Part shown: piece after piece, positions 52,792 through 62,114 of the stretch
Layout: every line of letters starts with the position of its first letter
How positions within the stretch are numbered: the stretch's first letter is position 1
Assembly: GCA_000716465.1 (NCBI GenBank)
Contig: JNWL01000008.1
Location: 124,001 to 188,000 of the forward strand
Source of the DNA: Streptomyces bikiniensis
Lineage (GTDB): Bacteria; Actinomycetota; Actinomycetes; Streptomycetales; Streptomycetaceae
Direction of reading: 5' to 3'
DNA length: 64,000 nt
The notes under the pieces: generated by a model
Told to the model about the DNA's origin: nothing
The model's database searches: none
Seen by the model: the letters and a program-made list of their open reading frames with translations, nothing else
Position numbers and translations under genes: made by a program

Positions 52792-54782
52792 CCACGACCA
52801 CCCTCGCCGTCCTCGTCCCCCTCCTCCCCTTCCTCGGCGCCGCCGCCGGGCTCCTCCTCGGCCGCACCGCCCCCGGCTTCGTCCGCCCCCTCGCCGTCCT
52901 CCCGACCCTCGCCGCCGCCGTCCTGGCCGTGCTCGTGGCGGTCCGGCAGGGCGGCGGGAAGGCGATCGACGCCGCCACCCAGCTCACCCCCACCGGCTCG
53001 GTCCCGATCGACCTGGCCCTGCACGTCGACGGCTTCGCCGCCCTCGTCGCCGTCCTCGTCGGGGTCGTCGCGACCTGCGTGCAGGTCTACTCGACCGGCT
53101 ACCTCCGCGAGGACCCCCGCTACCCCTCGTACGCCGCGCTCGTCTCCCTCTTCACCGCCGCGATGCTCCTCGTCGTCTACTCCGGCGACCTGATGGTGCT
53201 CCTGGTCGGCTGGGAGGTCATGGGCATCTGCTCGTACTTCCTCGTCGGCCACTACTGGGAGACCCCCGAGGCCCGGTCCGCCTCCCTCAAGGCCTTCCTC
53301 GTCACCAAGCTCGGCGACGTCCCCTTCCTCATCGGACTCTTCGCGCTCGCCGTCGACGCCGGCACCTTCCGGATCACCGGGGTCCTCGGCGCCGTCGCGA
53401 CCGGCGGCCTCGACCACCCCACCCCGATCGCGCTGCTGCTGCTCGCCGGCGTCGCGGGCAAGTCCGCCCAGTTCCCGCTGCACACCTGGCTCCCGGACGC
53501 CATGGCCGGCCCCACCCCCGTCTCCGCGCTCATCCACGCCGCGACGATGGTCGCCGCCGGCATCTACTTCACGGCCCGGCTGCTCCCCGTCTTCGCGGCC
53601 TCCGCCGCCGCGATGACCGTCCTCGCCGTGATGGCCGCGATCACCATGGTCGGCTCGGCGCTCGCCGCGCTCGCCCAGGACGACATCAAGCGGGTCCTGG
53701 CATACTCGACGATCGGCCAGCTCGGCTACATGGCCGGCGCCCTCGCCGTCGGCGACCGGGGCGCCGCCGTCTTCCACCTCCTCTCGCACGCCGCCTTCAA
53801 GGCGCTCCTCTTCCTCGCCGCCGGCGCGGTCATCCACGCCGCCGGTACGAACTCGCTCACCGCCATGTCCCGCATGAGCGGCCTCGCCCGGCGGGTCCCG
53901 GACGCGTACTGGACGACGACCGTCGCCCTCCTCGCGCTCGCCGCGATCCCGCCCTTCGCCGGCTTCTTCTCCAAGGAGGCCGTCCTGGTGGCCGCCGAGC
54001 ACACCGCGCTCGGGGACCGGACCGTCGCCCCCGCCGGGGCCGGCTGGACCGTCCTCGTCGCGGGCCTCCTGACCGCCCTCCTCACCGCCGCCTACGCCCT
54101 CCGCCTCTGGCTGCGCGCCTTCCGCGGCCGGGGCGCCGAAGCCCCGGACCACGGCCGTCAGCCGATCGCCATGACGAGCGTCCTGTGGGTGCTCGCCGTC
54201 CCCTCCCTCGGCTTCGGCCTGACCGTCCGCCACCTCCCCGACTGGTTCGACGGGCACGACCTCGCCCCGACCCTCGTCACCACCGTCCTCGGCACCGGCC
54301 TCGCCGTCGCCGGGGCCGCCGTCACCTACGCCGTCTGGCGCACCCTCGCCGTCCGGGCCCTCACCGCCCCGGCGGCCGCCGCCGTCCCCACCCCGCACGT
54401 CGCCCACCCGGACGCCGACGCGGGCCTGGTCGAGGCCGAGGCGCTGCACCTGCCGCACCCCGCCGAAGACCCGGCCGACCCCGGCCGCGCCCTCCTCGGG
54501 CCGCTGCACCGCCCCGCCGCCGACGGCTTCCACCTGGACGCCGCCTACCGGGCCGCCTTCGTCCGCCCCGTACGCGCCGCCGCCTCCCTGGTCCGCTTCC
54601 TGGACCGCGAGGTCGTCGACACCTACGTCCGGGGCGCCGCCGGCTCCGCCAAGGGCCTGGGGTGGCTCGTCCGCCGCGCCCAGACCGGCAACGTCCAGAC
54701 CTATCTGAGCGCCCTGCTCGCCGGCTCCGTCGTCCTGGCGATCGCCGCAGTCGCCCTCGCCAACGCCGTCGCCGGAGCGTGA
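52788..54782 (+). CDS. nuoL2: NADH-quinone oxidoreductase subunit L, second copy (NuoL2)
   Basis: A 664-residue antiporter-like subunit. Key residues are kept: the glutamate in [20 protein letters not shown] near residue 145, the lysine in [20 protein letters not shown] near residue 225, and [20 protein letters not shown] near residue 297. The C-terminal lateral helix region is present with an internal Ala/Pro-rich loop near residue 525. GTG start, overlapping nuoK2. Confidence 0.95.
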   Translation: MTTTTLAVLVPLLPFLGAAAGLLLGRTAPGFVRPLAVLPTLAAAVLAVLVAVRQGGGKAIDAATQLTPTGSVPIDLALHVDGFAALVAVLVGVVATCVQVYSTGYLREDPRYPSYAALVSLFTAAMLLVVYSGDLMVLLVGWEVMGICSYFLVGHYWETPEARSASLKAFLVTKLGDVPFLIGLFALAVDAGTFRITGVLGAVATGGLDHPTPIALLLLAGVAGKSAQFPLHTWLPDAMAGPTPVSALIHAATMVAAGIYFTARLLPVFAASAAAMTVLAVMAAITMVGSALAALAQDDIKRVLAYSTIGQLGYMAGALAVGDRGAAVFHLLSHAAFKALLFLAAGAVIHAAGTNSLTAMSRMSGLARRVPDAYWTTTVALLALAAIPPFAGFFSKEAVLVAAEHTALGDRTVAPAGAGWTVLVAGLLTALLTAAYALRLWLRAFRGRGAEAPDHGRQPIAMTSVLWVLAVPSLGFGLTVRHLPDWFDGHDLAPTLVTTVLGTGLAVAGAAVTYAVWRTLAVRALTAPAAAAVPTPHVAHPDADAGLVEAEALHLPHPAEDPADPGRALLGPLHRPAADGFHLDAAYRAAFVRPVRAAASLVRFLDREVVDTYVRGAAGSAKGLGWLVRRAQTGNVQTYLSALLAGSVVLAIAAVALANAVAGA

Positions 54783-54785
54783 GCC

Positions 54786-56363
54786 GTGATCGATATCAGC
54801 GAATCCGTGATGCAGTTCCTTCTGGCGTTGATCGTCGCCGGACCGCTCCTCGGCGCCGCCGCAGCCCTCCTCCCGGCCCTGCCGGGGCTGAAGGGGAAGT
54901 CACCCGACCAGGCCGTCCTGCGCCACGGCGTCACCGTCACCGGCGCGATCCTGCTCGCCACCCTCGTCCTCGCGGCCGGCTTCGACCACGACCACCCGTC
55001 GAGGATGCAGGCCACGACGGACATCAGCTGGATCAGGGCACTGGACGTGCGCATCCACCTCGGTGTCGACGGCATCTCCCTCCCCCTCCTGGTCCTGACC
55101 GCGCTCCTGTGCTTCCTCTGCGCGCTCCACAGTTACTTCAAGCCCCCGGCCGGCCCCGCCCCCAAGGCCTTCGTCGCCCTCCTGCTCCTCCTGGAGTCCG
55201 GCACCCTCGCCACCTTCGCCGTCCTCGACCTCGTCCTGTTCTTCCTGGCCTTCGAGACGGTCCTCATCCCGATGTACTTCCTCATCGCCCGCTGGGGCGG
55301 CGAGGGCAGGCGCGCCGCCGCCACCAAGTTCGTCCTCTACACGCTCCTCGGCTCCGTCGTCATGCTGCTCGGACTCCTCCTCATCGGTGTGAAGTCGGGC
55401 ACATTCGACATGGTGGCACTCGCCACTGACAACGGCCGCGGACTGACCGCGTCCGTGCAGGTCATCGCCGTTCTCGCGATCGGGATCGGGCTCGCCGTGA
55501 AGACCCCGATGTGGCCGCTGCACAGCTGGCTCCCGGACGCCCACACCGCCGCCCCCACCGTCGGCTCCGTCCTCCTCGCCGGCGTCCTGCTCAAGATGGG
55601 CACGTACGGCTTCGTCCGGATCGTCCTGCCGATCGCGCCCGACGGCATGCGGACCTTCGCCCCGTACCTCGCCGCCTTCGCCGTCGCCGGGATCGTCTAC
55701 GGATCGCTCGCCTGTCTCGCCCTCGCGCGCCCCGGCGCCAAGGGCGACCTCAAGCGCCTCATCGCGTACTCCTCCGTCGGCCACATGGGCTTCGTGCTCC
55801 TCGGCATCGCCAGCATGACCCCCACCGGGGTCAACGGCGCCCTCTTCGCCAACGTCGCCCACGGCCTCGTCACCGGCCTGCTCTTCTTCCTGGTCGGCGC
55901 GGTCAAGGACCGATACGGCACCGCCGACCTCGACACCCTCGCCGGAGCCACCGGCGCCGCCCTCTACGGCCGCGCCCCCCGCCTCGGCGCCCTCCTCGCC
56001 TTCGCCGCCGTCGCCTCCCTCGGCCTGCCCGGCCTCGCCGGCTTCTGGGGCGAGATGCTGGCCCTCTTCGGCGCCTTCGACCCGGCCGAGGGCCTCAGCC
56101 GCCCCGCCTTCCTCGCCTTCACGGCGATCGGCGCCTTCGGCACCCTGCTCACCGCCGCGTACCTCCTGATCGTCGTCCGCCGCGTCTGCATGGGCGGCCC
56201 CCGGCCCGCCGGGGAGGCCCCGATCCCCGACGTCCAGGGGTACGAGTTCGCCGCCTGGACCCCGCTCGTCGCCCTCACCGTCCTCGCCGGACTCTGGCCC
56301 GCCGTCCTCCTCGGCCTCACCGACCCGGCCGTCCAGAAGCTCCTCGCCGGAGGCACCCAGTGA
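54786..56363 (+). CDS. nuoM2: NADH-quinone oxidoreductase subunit M, second copy (NuoM2)
   Basis: A 525-residue antiporter-like subunit with the helix-5 glutamate in LFFLAFETVLIPMYFLIARW near residue 157, the lysine in VKTPMWPLHSWLPDAHTAAP near residue 240, and KGDLKRLIAYSSVGHMGFVL near residue 320. The GTG at 54786 is four bases after nuoL2. It overlaps nuoN2 by four bases. Fully intact. Confidence 0.95.
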   Translation: MIDISESVMQFLLALIVAGPLLGAAAALLPALPGLKGKSPDQAVLRHGVTVTGAILLATLVLAAGFDHDHPSRMQATTDISWIRALDVRIHLGVDGISLPLLVLTALLCFLCALHSYFKPPAGPAPKAFVALLLLLESGTLATFAVLDLVLFFLAFETVLIPMYFLIARWGGEGRRAAATKFVLYTLLGSVVMLLGLLLIGVKSGTFDMVALATDNGRGLTASVQVIAVLAIGIGLAVKTPMWPLHSWLPDAHTAAPTVGSVLLAGVLLKMGTYGFVRIVLPIAPDGMRTFAPYLAAFAVAGIVYGSLACLALARPGAKGDLKRLIAYSSVGHMGFVLLGIASMTPTGVNGALFANVAHGLVTGLLFFLVGAVKDRYGTADLDTLAGATGAALYGRAPRLGALLAFAAVASLGLPGLAGFWGEMLALFGAFDPAEGLSRPAFLAFTAIGAFGTLLTAAYLLIVVRRVCMGGPRPAGEAPIPDVQGYEFAAWTPLVALTVLAGLWPAVLLGLTDPAVQKLLAGGTQ

Positions 56364-57973
56364 CGTCGCAGCTCGTCCAGTCCGTCGACTGGCTCACGAT
56401 CGCGCCCCCCGTCCTCACGGCCGCGGTCGCCCTCGCCGTCCTCGTCGCCGACCTCTTCGTCCCGCCGGAGCGCAAGCGGCTCCTCGGCTGGACCGCGATC
56501 GCCGGCCTCACCGCCGCCCTCGCCCTCCTCGTCCCCCTGCGGGCCGGCGACCGCTCCACCTTCTGCCTCACCCCCGACACCCGGGTCACGGCCTGCAGCT
56601 ACACCGCCGACCACTTCACCCTGGTCGTCCAGCTCCTCGTCCTCGGCGGAGCGCTCCTCACCGCGCTGCTCTCCCTGGACGAGACCCGCGAGAGGCTCCC
56701 GGCCAGCGGAAAGCCGTCGCCCCGCGAGCCCCTCCCGGCCGGCGAGTACTGGTTCCTGCTGCTCTCCTCCGCCGCCGGAGCCGCCCTGCTGCCCGCCTCC
56801 CGGGACCTCGCGACCCTCGTCGTCGCCCTGGAGGTGGCCTCCCTGCCCGCCTTCGCGCTCGTCGGCCTCAGGCGCGGCGACCGCAGGTCCGGCGAGGCCG
56901 CCCTCAAGTTCTTCCTCTCCTCCGTCACCGCGACCGCCGTCACCCTGCTCGGCGCGAGCTTCGTGTACGCGGCGACCGGCACCCTCCACCTCACGGAGAT
57001 CGCCCAGCGCCTCGACGAGGTCCCCGGGCAGCTCCAGACCCTCGCCGAGGCGGGCGTCGCCCTCACCCTCGTCGGCTTCGCCTTCAAGACGGCCGCCGTC
57101 CCCTTCCACTTCTGGGTCCCCGACACCTACGTCGGCGCCCCGCTGCCCGTCGCCGCCTACCTCTCCGTGGTCGGCAAGGCGGTCGGCTTCACCGGCCTGA
57201 TCCTGGTGGCCGTCGTCGCCTTCCCCTCGTACGCGGACGTGTGGGGCCCGGCGCTCGCCGTGCTCGCCGCGCTCACCATGACCGCCGGGAACGTCGCCGC
57301 CCTGCGCCAGTCCTCCACGCGCGCGTGGAGCGCGGTCCGGCTCCTCGCCTGGTCCTCCGTGGCCCAGGCCGGCTACCTCCTGGTGCCGATCGCGGCCGCC
57401 GCGTACTCCAGCGACGACCAGATCGGCGCCACCGTCGCGTACGCCCTGATGTACGCCGTCGTGAACCTCGGCGCCTTCGCGGTCGTCGTGCTCGTCGCGC
57501 GCGCGCGTCCCCGGAACCGGATCGAGGACTACCGGGGCCTGTACGCGGCGAGCCCCGCCGCCGCCCTCGCGCTCGCCTTCTTCCTCCTGAATCTGGCCGG
57601 TTTGCCCCCGGGTATCATCGGCCTCTTCGCCAAGGTGACCGTCTTCTCGGCGGCCGTCGACGCGGGCCTGGGCTGGCTGGCCGTGGTCATGGCGCTCAAC
57701 GTCGTGATCGCGCTGTACTACTACCTCCGCTGGACGGCCCTGCTCTTCCGCACCCCGGAAGGAGCGCCGGAGGAGGCGCCGGGAGAGGTCCCGGCGGGAG
57801 CGCGGGGAGAAGCCCCGGCAGCGGTCCCGGAAGGCGCCGGGAAGGGCAGCGCCGCCCTCCACCGCCCCTCCGCGCCGGTCACCCTGGCGATCGCGCTGAC
57901 CGCCGCGGCCGGAGCCGTCCTGTCGGGCTACCCGCAGTTCGCCCTCCGCTTCGCGACGACGACGCTCTTCTGA
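56360..57973 (+). CDS. nuoN2: NADH-quinone oxidoreductase subunit N, second copy (NuoN2)
   Basis: A 537-residue antiporter-like subunit and last gene of the second cluster. Conserved features are the glutamate in VVALEVASLPAFALVGL near residue 158, the lysine in FKTAAVPFHFWVPDTYVGAP near residue 240 and the VRLLAWSSVAQAGYLL segment near residue 330. A Pro/Glu/Ala/Gly-rich repetitive loop (EEAPGEVPAGARGEAPAA) lies near residue 472 before the last helix. GTG start, overlapping nuoM2. mscL follows after 34 bases. Confidence 0.94.
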   Translation: MTSQLVQSVDWLTIAPPVLTAAVALAVLVADLFVPPERKRLLGWTAIAGLTAALALLVPLRAGDRSTFCLTPDTRVTACSYTADHFTLVVQLLVLGGALLTALLSLDETRERLPASGKPSPREPLPAGEYWFLLLSSAAGAALLPASRDLATLVVALEVASLPAFALVGLRRGDRRSGEAALKFFLSSVTATAVTLLGASFVYAATGTLHLTEIAQRLDEVPGQLQTLAEAGVALTLVGFAFKTAAVPFHFWVPDTYVGAPLPVAAYLSVVGKAVGFTGLILVAVVAFPSYADVWGPALAVLAALTMTAGNVAALRQSSTRAWSAVRLLAWSSVAQAGYLLVPIAAAAYSSDDQIGATVAYALMYAVVNLGAFAVVVLVARARPRNRIEDYRGLYAASPAAALALAFFLLNLAGLPPGIIGLFAKVTVFSAAVDAGLGWLAVVMALNVVIALYYYLRWTALLFRTPEGAPEEAPGEVPAGARGEAPAAVPEGAGKGSAALHRPSAPVTLAIALTAAAGAVLSGYPQFALRFATTTLF

Positions 57974-58007
57974 CCCCCACCCGAGCAGAACCCAGGAGCA
58001 GGACCCC

Positions 58008-58463
58008 GTGCTGAACGGATTCAAGGACTTCATACTTCGCGGGAACGTCATCTCGATGGCCATCGGTCTGGCCGTCGGAACGGCGTTCACCTCCGTCGTC
58101 ACGGGCTTCAGCAAGGCCTTCATCACCCCGCTCATCGGCCTCGCCACCGGCTCCGTCGGCAACTTCAACGACGCGACGTTCCACGTCGGCCGGACCGTCT
58201 TCCCCTACGGCCTGGCCATCTCCGCGACCATCGCCTTCGTCATCACCGCCGCGGTCCTCTACTTCCTGATCGTCGTCCCCATGACGAAGATCCAGCACAG
58301 GTTCGCCAAGGAGGAGGCGGCCGACCCCAAGTCGGAGAAGCGCGACTGCCCCCACTGCTACAGCGAGATCCCGGCCATCGCCTCCCGCTGCGCCTTCTGC
58401 ACCGGAGAGGTCGAGCCCGTCGGCACCCTCCTGGAGAAGGTCGAGGTCCCGGCGCCCCGCTGA
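58008..58463 (+). CDS. mscL: Large-conductance mechanosensitive channel MscL with C-terminal zinc ribbon
   Basis: Membrane tension-gated channel that releases solutes under osmotic downshock. The 151-residue protein has the amphipathic start [20 protein letters not shown], the pore helix segment [20 protein letters not shown] and the second helix near residues 65-90. Unlike E. coli MscL, it ends with a zinc-ribbon-like module, CPHC and CAFC near residues 118-136, as in other actinobacteria. The GTG at 58008 has AGGAGCAGGA upstream. Confidence 0.93.
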   Translation: MLNGFKDFILRGNVISMAIGLAVGTAFTSVVTGFSKAFITPLIGLATGSVGNFNDATFHVGRTVFPYGLAISATIAFVITAAVLYFLIVVPMTKIQHRFAKEEAADPKSEKRDCPHCYSEIPAIASRCAFCTGEVEPVGTLLEKVEVPAPR

Positions 58464-58486
58464 CCACCCGGACGGCCCACGGCGGC

Positions 58487-58505
58487 CCCCCGGCGCGGCC
58501 GGGGG
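58487..58505 (+). terminator. Hairpin after mscL
   Basis: An eight-base-pair GC stem (CCCCCGGC / GCCGGGGG) with a three-base loop, starting 24 bases after the mscL stop. It is compact and likely ends the nuoN2-mscL transcription unit. Confidence 0.65.
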
Positions 58506-58543
58506 AACCCGAGCCTCCCGCCTGGCGTTGACCAGTACGGGAG

Positions 58544-58564
58544 GGTCCACTGGGGGAGTGGACC
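58544..58564. promoter_or_regulatory. Perfect inverted repeat upstream of htpX
   Basis: Eight-base arms GGTCCACT and AGTGGACC separated by five G. It lies 48 bases before the htpX start and 11 bases after a TTGACC hexamer (58528-58533). It could be an operator near the htpX promoter or an RNA hairpin in its leader. Confidence 0.5.
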
Positions 58565-58611
58565 ACCACGCAGAAAAGGGTTCCCCTGCCGCACCACCTG
58601 GAGGGCGTACC

Positions 58612-59475
58612 GTGCACCGCCGGCACAACGGGCTGAGGACCGCCGTACTCCTCGGAGGGCTCTCGGCCCTCATCATCGTCATCGGCAGCTTCTTCGGGCG
58701 TACGGGACTGATCGTCGCGCTCGTCGTGGCGCTCGGCACCAACGCGTACGCGTACTGGAACAGCGACAAGCTGGCGCTGCGGGCCATGCGCGCCCGCCCG
58801 GTCAGCGAGTTCGAGGCGCCCGCGCTCTACCGGATGGTGCGCGAGCTCTCCACGCAGGCGCGCCAGCCCATGCCCCGGCTCTACATCTCGCCCACCCAGG
58901 CGCCCAACGCCTTCGCCACCGGCCGCAACCCGCGCAACGCCGCCGTCTGCTGCACCGAGGGCATCCTCACCCTCCTGGACGAGCGCGAGCTGCGCGGGGT
59001 CATCGGGCACGAGCTGAGCCACGTCTACAACCGGGACATCCTGATCTCCTCGGTCGCCGGCGCGCTCGCCTCCGTGATCATGTTCCTGGTGAACTTCGCC
59101 TGGCTGATCCCCGTCGGCCGCTCCAACGACGACGACGGCCCCGGCCTCCTCGGCTATCTCCTGATCCTGATCCTCGGCCCGGTCGCGGCCTCGGTCATCC
59201 AGCTGGCCATCTCCCGCTCCCGGGAGTACGAGGCCGACGCCTCCGGCGCCCAGCTCACCGGCGACCCGCTCGCCCTGGCGGGCGCCCTGCGGAAGCTGGA
59301 GGCGGGCACCAAGCAGCTGCCGCTGCCGCCCGAGCCCCGGATCGAGACCGCGAGCCACATGATGATCGCGAACCCGTTCCGGCCCGGCCAGGGCCTCTCC
59401 AAGATGTTCTCCACCCACCCGCCGATGGCCGAACGCATCGCCCGGCTCGAACAGATGGCAGGTCGACGCCCGTGA
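58612..59475 (+). CDS. htpX: HtpX-type membrane zinc metalloprotease (M48)
   Basis: Membrane-bound protease for quality control of membrane proteins. The 287-residue protein has two N-terminal hydrophobic segments (about residues 10-50), the zinc motif [11 protein letters not shown] near residue 135 and the third ligand in [16 protein letters not shown] near residue 205, with another hydrophobic pair between them. The GTG at 58612 is preferred because GGAGGG lies six bases upstream; an earlier in-frame ATG at 58528 would lie across the hairpin region. It overlaps yccF by four bases. Confidence 0.92.
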   Translation: MHRRHNGLRTAVLLGGLSALIIVIGSFFGRTGLIVALVVALGTNAYAYWNSDKLALRAMRARPVSEFEAPALYRMVRELSTQARQPMPRLYISPTQAPNAFATGRNPRNAAVCCTEGILTLLDERELRGVIGHELSHVYNRDILISSVAGALASVIMFLVNFAWLIPVGRSNDDDGPGLLGYLLILILGPVAASVIQLAISRSREYEADASGAQLTGDPLALAGALRKLEAGTKQLPLPPEPRIETASHMMIANPFRPGQGLSKMFSTHPPMAERIARLEQMAGRRP

Positions 59476-59879
59476 AGACGATCCTGAACGTCATTTGGCT
59501 GATCCTGTGCGGCTTCTGGATGTTCCTCGGCTACATGCTCGCGGGACTCCTGCTCTGCATCACGATCATCGGCATCCCCTTCGGGCTCGCCGCCTTCCGC
59601 ATCGGCCTCTACGCCCTGTGGCCCTTCGGCAAGACGGTCGTCGACCGCCGCGACGCGGGCGCGCCCTCCTGCGTGGGCAACGTCCTGTGGCTGATCCTCG
59701 CCGGCTGGTGGCTGGCCCTCGGCCACATCACCACGGGCATCGCCCTCTGCCTCACGATCATCGGCATCCCGCTGGGCATCGCGAACTTCAAGCTGATCCC
59801 GGTCTCGCTGCTGCCGCTCGGCAAGGAGATCGTCTCCACGGACCGTGCCGCGGGCGTCCACGTCCCGCAGGGCTACTGA
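59472..59879 (+). CDS. YccF domain membrane protein
   Basis: A 135-residue membrane protein made of two similar halves, each with the YccF pattern ([20 protein letters not shown] and [20 protein letters not shown], each followed by CXTIIGIP). About four hydrophobic segments are expected. The function is unknown. The GTG at 59472 overlaps the htpX stop, suggesting coexpression. Its last seven bases overlap the end of the convergent alkB gene. Confidence 0.9.
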   Translation: MKTILNVIWLILCGFWMFLGYMLAGLLLCITIIGIPFGLAAFRIGLYALWPFGKTVVDRRDAGAPSCVGNVLWLILAGWWLALGHITTGIALCLTIIGIPLGIANFKLIPVSLLPLGKEIVSTDRAAGVHVPQGY

Positions 59880-60511
59880 CCGGACCGCGGGATCCCGGTC
59901 TCCCGCAGGGTGATGTTGAGCCGCCCCCGCAACCCGAGACCGGGCTCGGCGGTCCCGGGAAACACCCGGGGCACCCCGTGGTGCGCCCACCGCGAGGGCC
60001 CGCCGAAGACGAACAGGTCCCCGGAGACCAGCTCGACGTCCCGGTAGGGCCGCCCCCGGCCCTCCGCGTTCCCGAACCGGAACACGCACCGGTCCCCGAG
60101 GCTCAGCGACACCACCGGCGCGCTCGAACGCTCCTCCCGGTCCTGGTGCATCCCCATCCGCGCCTCGGGCGCGTAGAAGTTCACCAGCGCGGTGTCGGGC
60201 GCGAAACCGCCGTGCTCCCCGTACGCCTCGGCGACGGCCTCCCGCCCGAGCGAAACCAGCCACTCGGGCAGTGGCACCCCCACGGCGTCGAGATACCGAT
60301 ACGGCACCCACTGCCGCCCCAGACACAGCGACCGCACCGACATGACGCCCCCGCCCGGCAGCACGGTCCGCCGGTACGGGAAGGGCCCGCGCCCCCACTC
60401 CCGGCAGGCGTCCACCAGCTCCCGCTGCCGCGAGAACGGGAGCCACGCGGGCACGTGCACGGCCCCGGGAGCCACGAGGACCCGGTCCCGCGGAAAGAGC
60501 CCCTCACTCAC
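59873..60511 (-). CDS. alkB: AlkB-type alpha-ketoglutarate-dependent dioxygenase
   Basis: Fe(II)/2-oxoglutarate enzyme that removes alkyl groups from DNA or RNA bases by oxidation. The 212-residue protein has the iron-binding HxD in ARMGMHQDREE near residue 132, the distal His in SRWAHHGVPRVFPG near residue 185 and the 2-oxoglutarate-binding RLNITLRETG near residue 202. The GTG at 60511 overlaps the stop of the alkyltransferase gene, so the two DNA repair genes form an operon. Its 3' end overlaps yccF on the other strand. Confidence 0.93.
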   Translation of the reverse strand: MSEGLFPRDRVLVAPGAVHVPAWLPFSRQRELVDACREWGRGPFPYRRTVLPGGGVMSVRSLCLGRQWVPYRYLDAVGVPLPEWLVSLGREAVAEAYGEHGGFAPDTALVNFYAPEARMGMHQDREERSSAPVVSLSLGDRCVFRFGNAEGRGRPYRDVELVSGDLFVFGGPSRWAHHGVPRVFPGTAEPGLGLRGRLNITLRETGIPRSGQ

Positions 60512-61005
60512 ACCAGGGCCCCCTCCAGGCCCAGCAGCCGCTCCTTGCGCTCGACCCCGGCGGCGTACCCGCGCAGGGCCCCGTCGGCCCCGATCACCCG
60601 GTGACAGGGCCGCACCACGAGCAGCGGATTGCGCCCGATCGCGGTCCCCACGGCCCGCACCCCGGCCCCGGCCGAACCGACCCGCCGGGCGATCTCCCCG
60701 TACGAGACGGTGGAGCCGTACGGCACCTCTTCGAGGGCCCGCCAGACCCGCCGCTGGAACTCCGTCCCGGCACCGTCGTCGCAGGGCAGCTCGAACCGCT
60801 CCCGCTCCCCGGCGAAGTACTCCCCCAACTGCCCGGCGGCCTCCTCGAAGGCCCCGGGGGCGAGCGTCCACCCGTCCTCGACCGCGACGGCCCCCTTCTG
60901 CCCCGGCAGGGACAGCGAGCGCAACACGGCACGACCCCCCGGCGCGAGCCGCCCGACGAGCAGCATCGCCCCCAGGGGGCCGTCGACGTACGCGTACACG
61001 GTCAT
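60508..61005 (-). CDS. ogt: Methylated-DNA--[protein]-cysteine S-methyltransferase
   Basis: Suicide DNA repair protein that transfers a methyl group from O6-methylguanine to its own cysteine. The 165-residue protein has the active-site motif LVVRPCHRVIG (Cys134 or so), the DNA-binding helix region PYGSTVSYGEIARRVGS near residue 94, and the Asn hinge region AIGRNPLL. It is the first gene of the ogt-alkB pair. No Ada-type regulator is seen nearby. Confidence 0.94.
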   Translation of the reverse strand: MTVYAYVDGPLGAMLLVGRLAPGGRAVLRSLSLPGQKGAVAVEDGWTLAPGAFEEAAGQLGEYFAGERERFELPCDDGAGTEFQRRVWRALEEVPYGSTVSYGEIARRVGSAGAGVRAVGTAIGRNPLLVVRPCHRVIGADGALRGYAAGVERKERLLGLEGALV

Positions 61006-61106
61006 GACTGCTTCCTCTCCCGCACGGGCCTTCCACGCCCAGTGTGCGGGCCCGCCGACCCGAAGGCTGGCGGGATTCGGACACGACCTTCGCCGCCGGA
61101 CAGGCC

Positions 61107-61598
61107 CTAGCGGTAGTTCACGAACTGGATCGCGAAGTCGAAGTCCTTGCCCTTGAGGAGCGCCTGGACGGCCTGGAGGTCGTCGCGGCTCTTCGAGCTG
61201 ACCCGCAGTTCGTCGCCCTGCACCTGCGCCTTGACGCCCTTGGGGCCCTCGTCGCGGATGGTCTTCGCGACCTTCTTGGCGTTCTCCTGGGAGATGCCCT
61301 CGGTGACCGAGGCGAAGAGCTTGTACTCCTTGCCGGAGAGCTGCGGCTCGCCCTCGACGTCCAGCGACTTGAGCGAGATCCCGCGCTTGATCAGCTTGGA
61401 CTGGAAGATGTCGAGGATCGCCTTGACCCGCTCCTCGCCGTTCGCCTGCATGAGGATCTTCTCGCCCGACCAGGAGATCGAGGCGTTGGTCCCCTTGAAG
61501 TCGTAGCGCTGCGAGATCTCCTTGACGGCCTGGTTGAGGGCATTGTCGACCTCCTGCCGATCGACCTTGGAGACGATGTCGAAACTGGAGTCGGCCAT
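61107..61598 (-). CDS. yajQ: YajQ family nucleotide-binding protein
   Basis: A 163-residue cytoplasmic protein of two ferredoxin-like folds; relatives bind nucleotides, including cyclic di-GMP in some species. It shows [20 protein letters not shown] at the start, [17 protein letters not shown] near residue 32 and [13 protein letters not shown] at the end. The ATG at 61598 has AAGGAG about ten bases upstream; an in-frame ATG 42 bases earlier is less likely. It stands alone upstream of tRNA-Tyr on the opposite strand. Confidence 0.94.
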   Translation of the reverse strand: MADSSFDIVSKVDRQEVDNALNQAVKEISQRYDFKGTNASISWSGEKILMQANGEERVKAILDIFQSKLIKRGISLKSLDVEGEPQLSGKEYKLFASVTEGISQENAKKVAKTIRDEGPKGVKAQVQGDELRVSSKSRDDLQAVQALLKGKDFDFAIQFVNYR

Positions 61599-61771
61599 GA
61601 CTCGTGGCTCCTTGCTCGGATGCTGTGGGGTACAGCGCAAAGCCTAGGGGGTGAGCGACGGCCCGAACCGCTGATCAATCCGGTGGCGGAGCACCCCCGG
61701 GGATCAGGTATTGTTTACGTCGTTGCCACGGAGCACCGCCGGAAGGCGGATCTACAGGGCAGCGATCCCAT

Positions 61772-61853
61772 GGCGGTGTGCCCGAGTGGCCAATGGGAGC
61801 GGACTGTAAATCCGTCGGCTTAGCCTACCCAGGTTCGAATCCTGGCGCCGCCA
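61772..61853 (+). tRNA. tRNA-Tyr (anticodon GTA)
   Basis: An 82-base class II tRNA with a long variable arm. The acceptor stem GGCGGTG pairs with CGCCGCC, the T-arm is CCAGG-TTCGAAT-CCTGG and the anticodon GTA is at 61806-61808 in loop CTGTAAA. The 3' CCA is not encoded. A strong hairpin follows nine bases downstream. No integrase gene lies nearby. Confidence 0.96.
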
Positions 61854-61861
61854 CGCGATGA

Positions 61862-61895
61862 AGAAGGTCCCCGGTACTCGTACCGGGGACCTTCT
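61862..61895 (+). terminator. Hairpin terminator after tRNA-Tyr
   Basis: A near-perfect 16-base-pair inverted repeat with a two-base nominal loop (arm AGAAGGTCCCCGGTAC), followed by CTCGTTG. It ends transcription of the tRNA. Confidence 0.88.
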
Positions 61896-61946
61896 CTCGT
61901 TGTGCGGGCTCTCGTCGTACGGGCCGGGGCGCTAGGGTCCCGGTCC

Positions 61947-62114
61947 ATGGGGGCGATCGAGATCGAAGTGGGGCCGCTGGCGTGCAAGTGGTGCAAGCGG
62001 CCGGTTCCGCAGCGCCGTTGGTGGCGGCGGAGGCGGTACTGCAACGGCTGGCACCGGGTGAAGAAGTGGGTGGCCCGGATCTTCGAGTTCGTCGGAGAGG
62101 TCCTTTCCTCCTGA
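61947..62114 (+). CDS. Small Cys- and Arg-rich protein (55 aa)
   Basis: A small basic protein with a CKWC motif near residue 13, an Arg/Trp-rich middle and a third Cys in YCNGWHR near residue 32, which suggests a minimal zinc-binding or treble-clef-like element. The C-terminus is an amphipathic helix (VKKWVARIFEFVGEVL). The ATG at 61947 gives the compact form; there is no strong ribosome-binding site. I recall similar short conserved proteins beside tRNA-Tyr in Streptomyces, but the function is unknown. Confidence 0.6.
   Translation: MGAIEIEVGPLACKWCKRPVPQRRWWRRRRYCNGWHRVKKWVARIFEFVGEVLSS

Noticed and set aside
61772..61853. tRNA-Tyr as an integration site for a mobile element
   Set aside because: No integrase, no direct copy of the tRNA 3' end and no foreign-looking genes follow; neighbouring genes are core Streptomyces genes.
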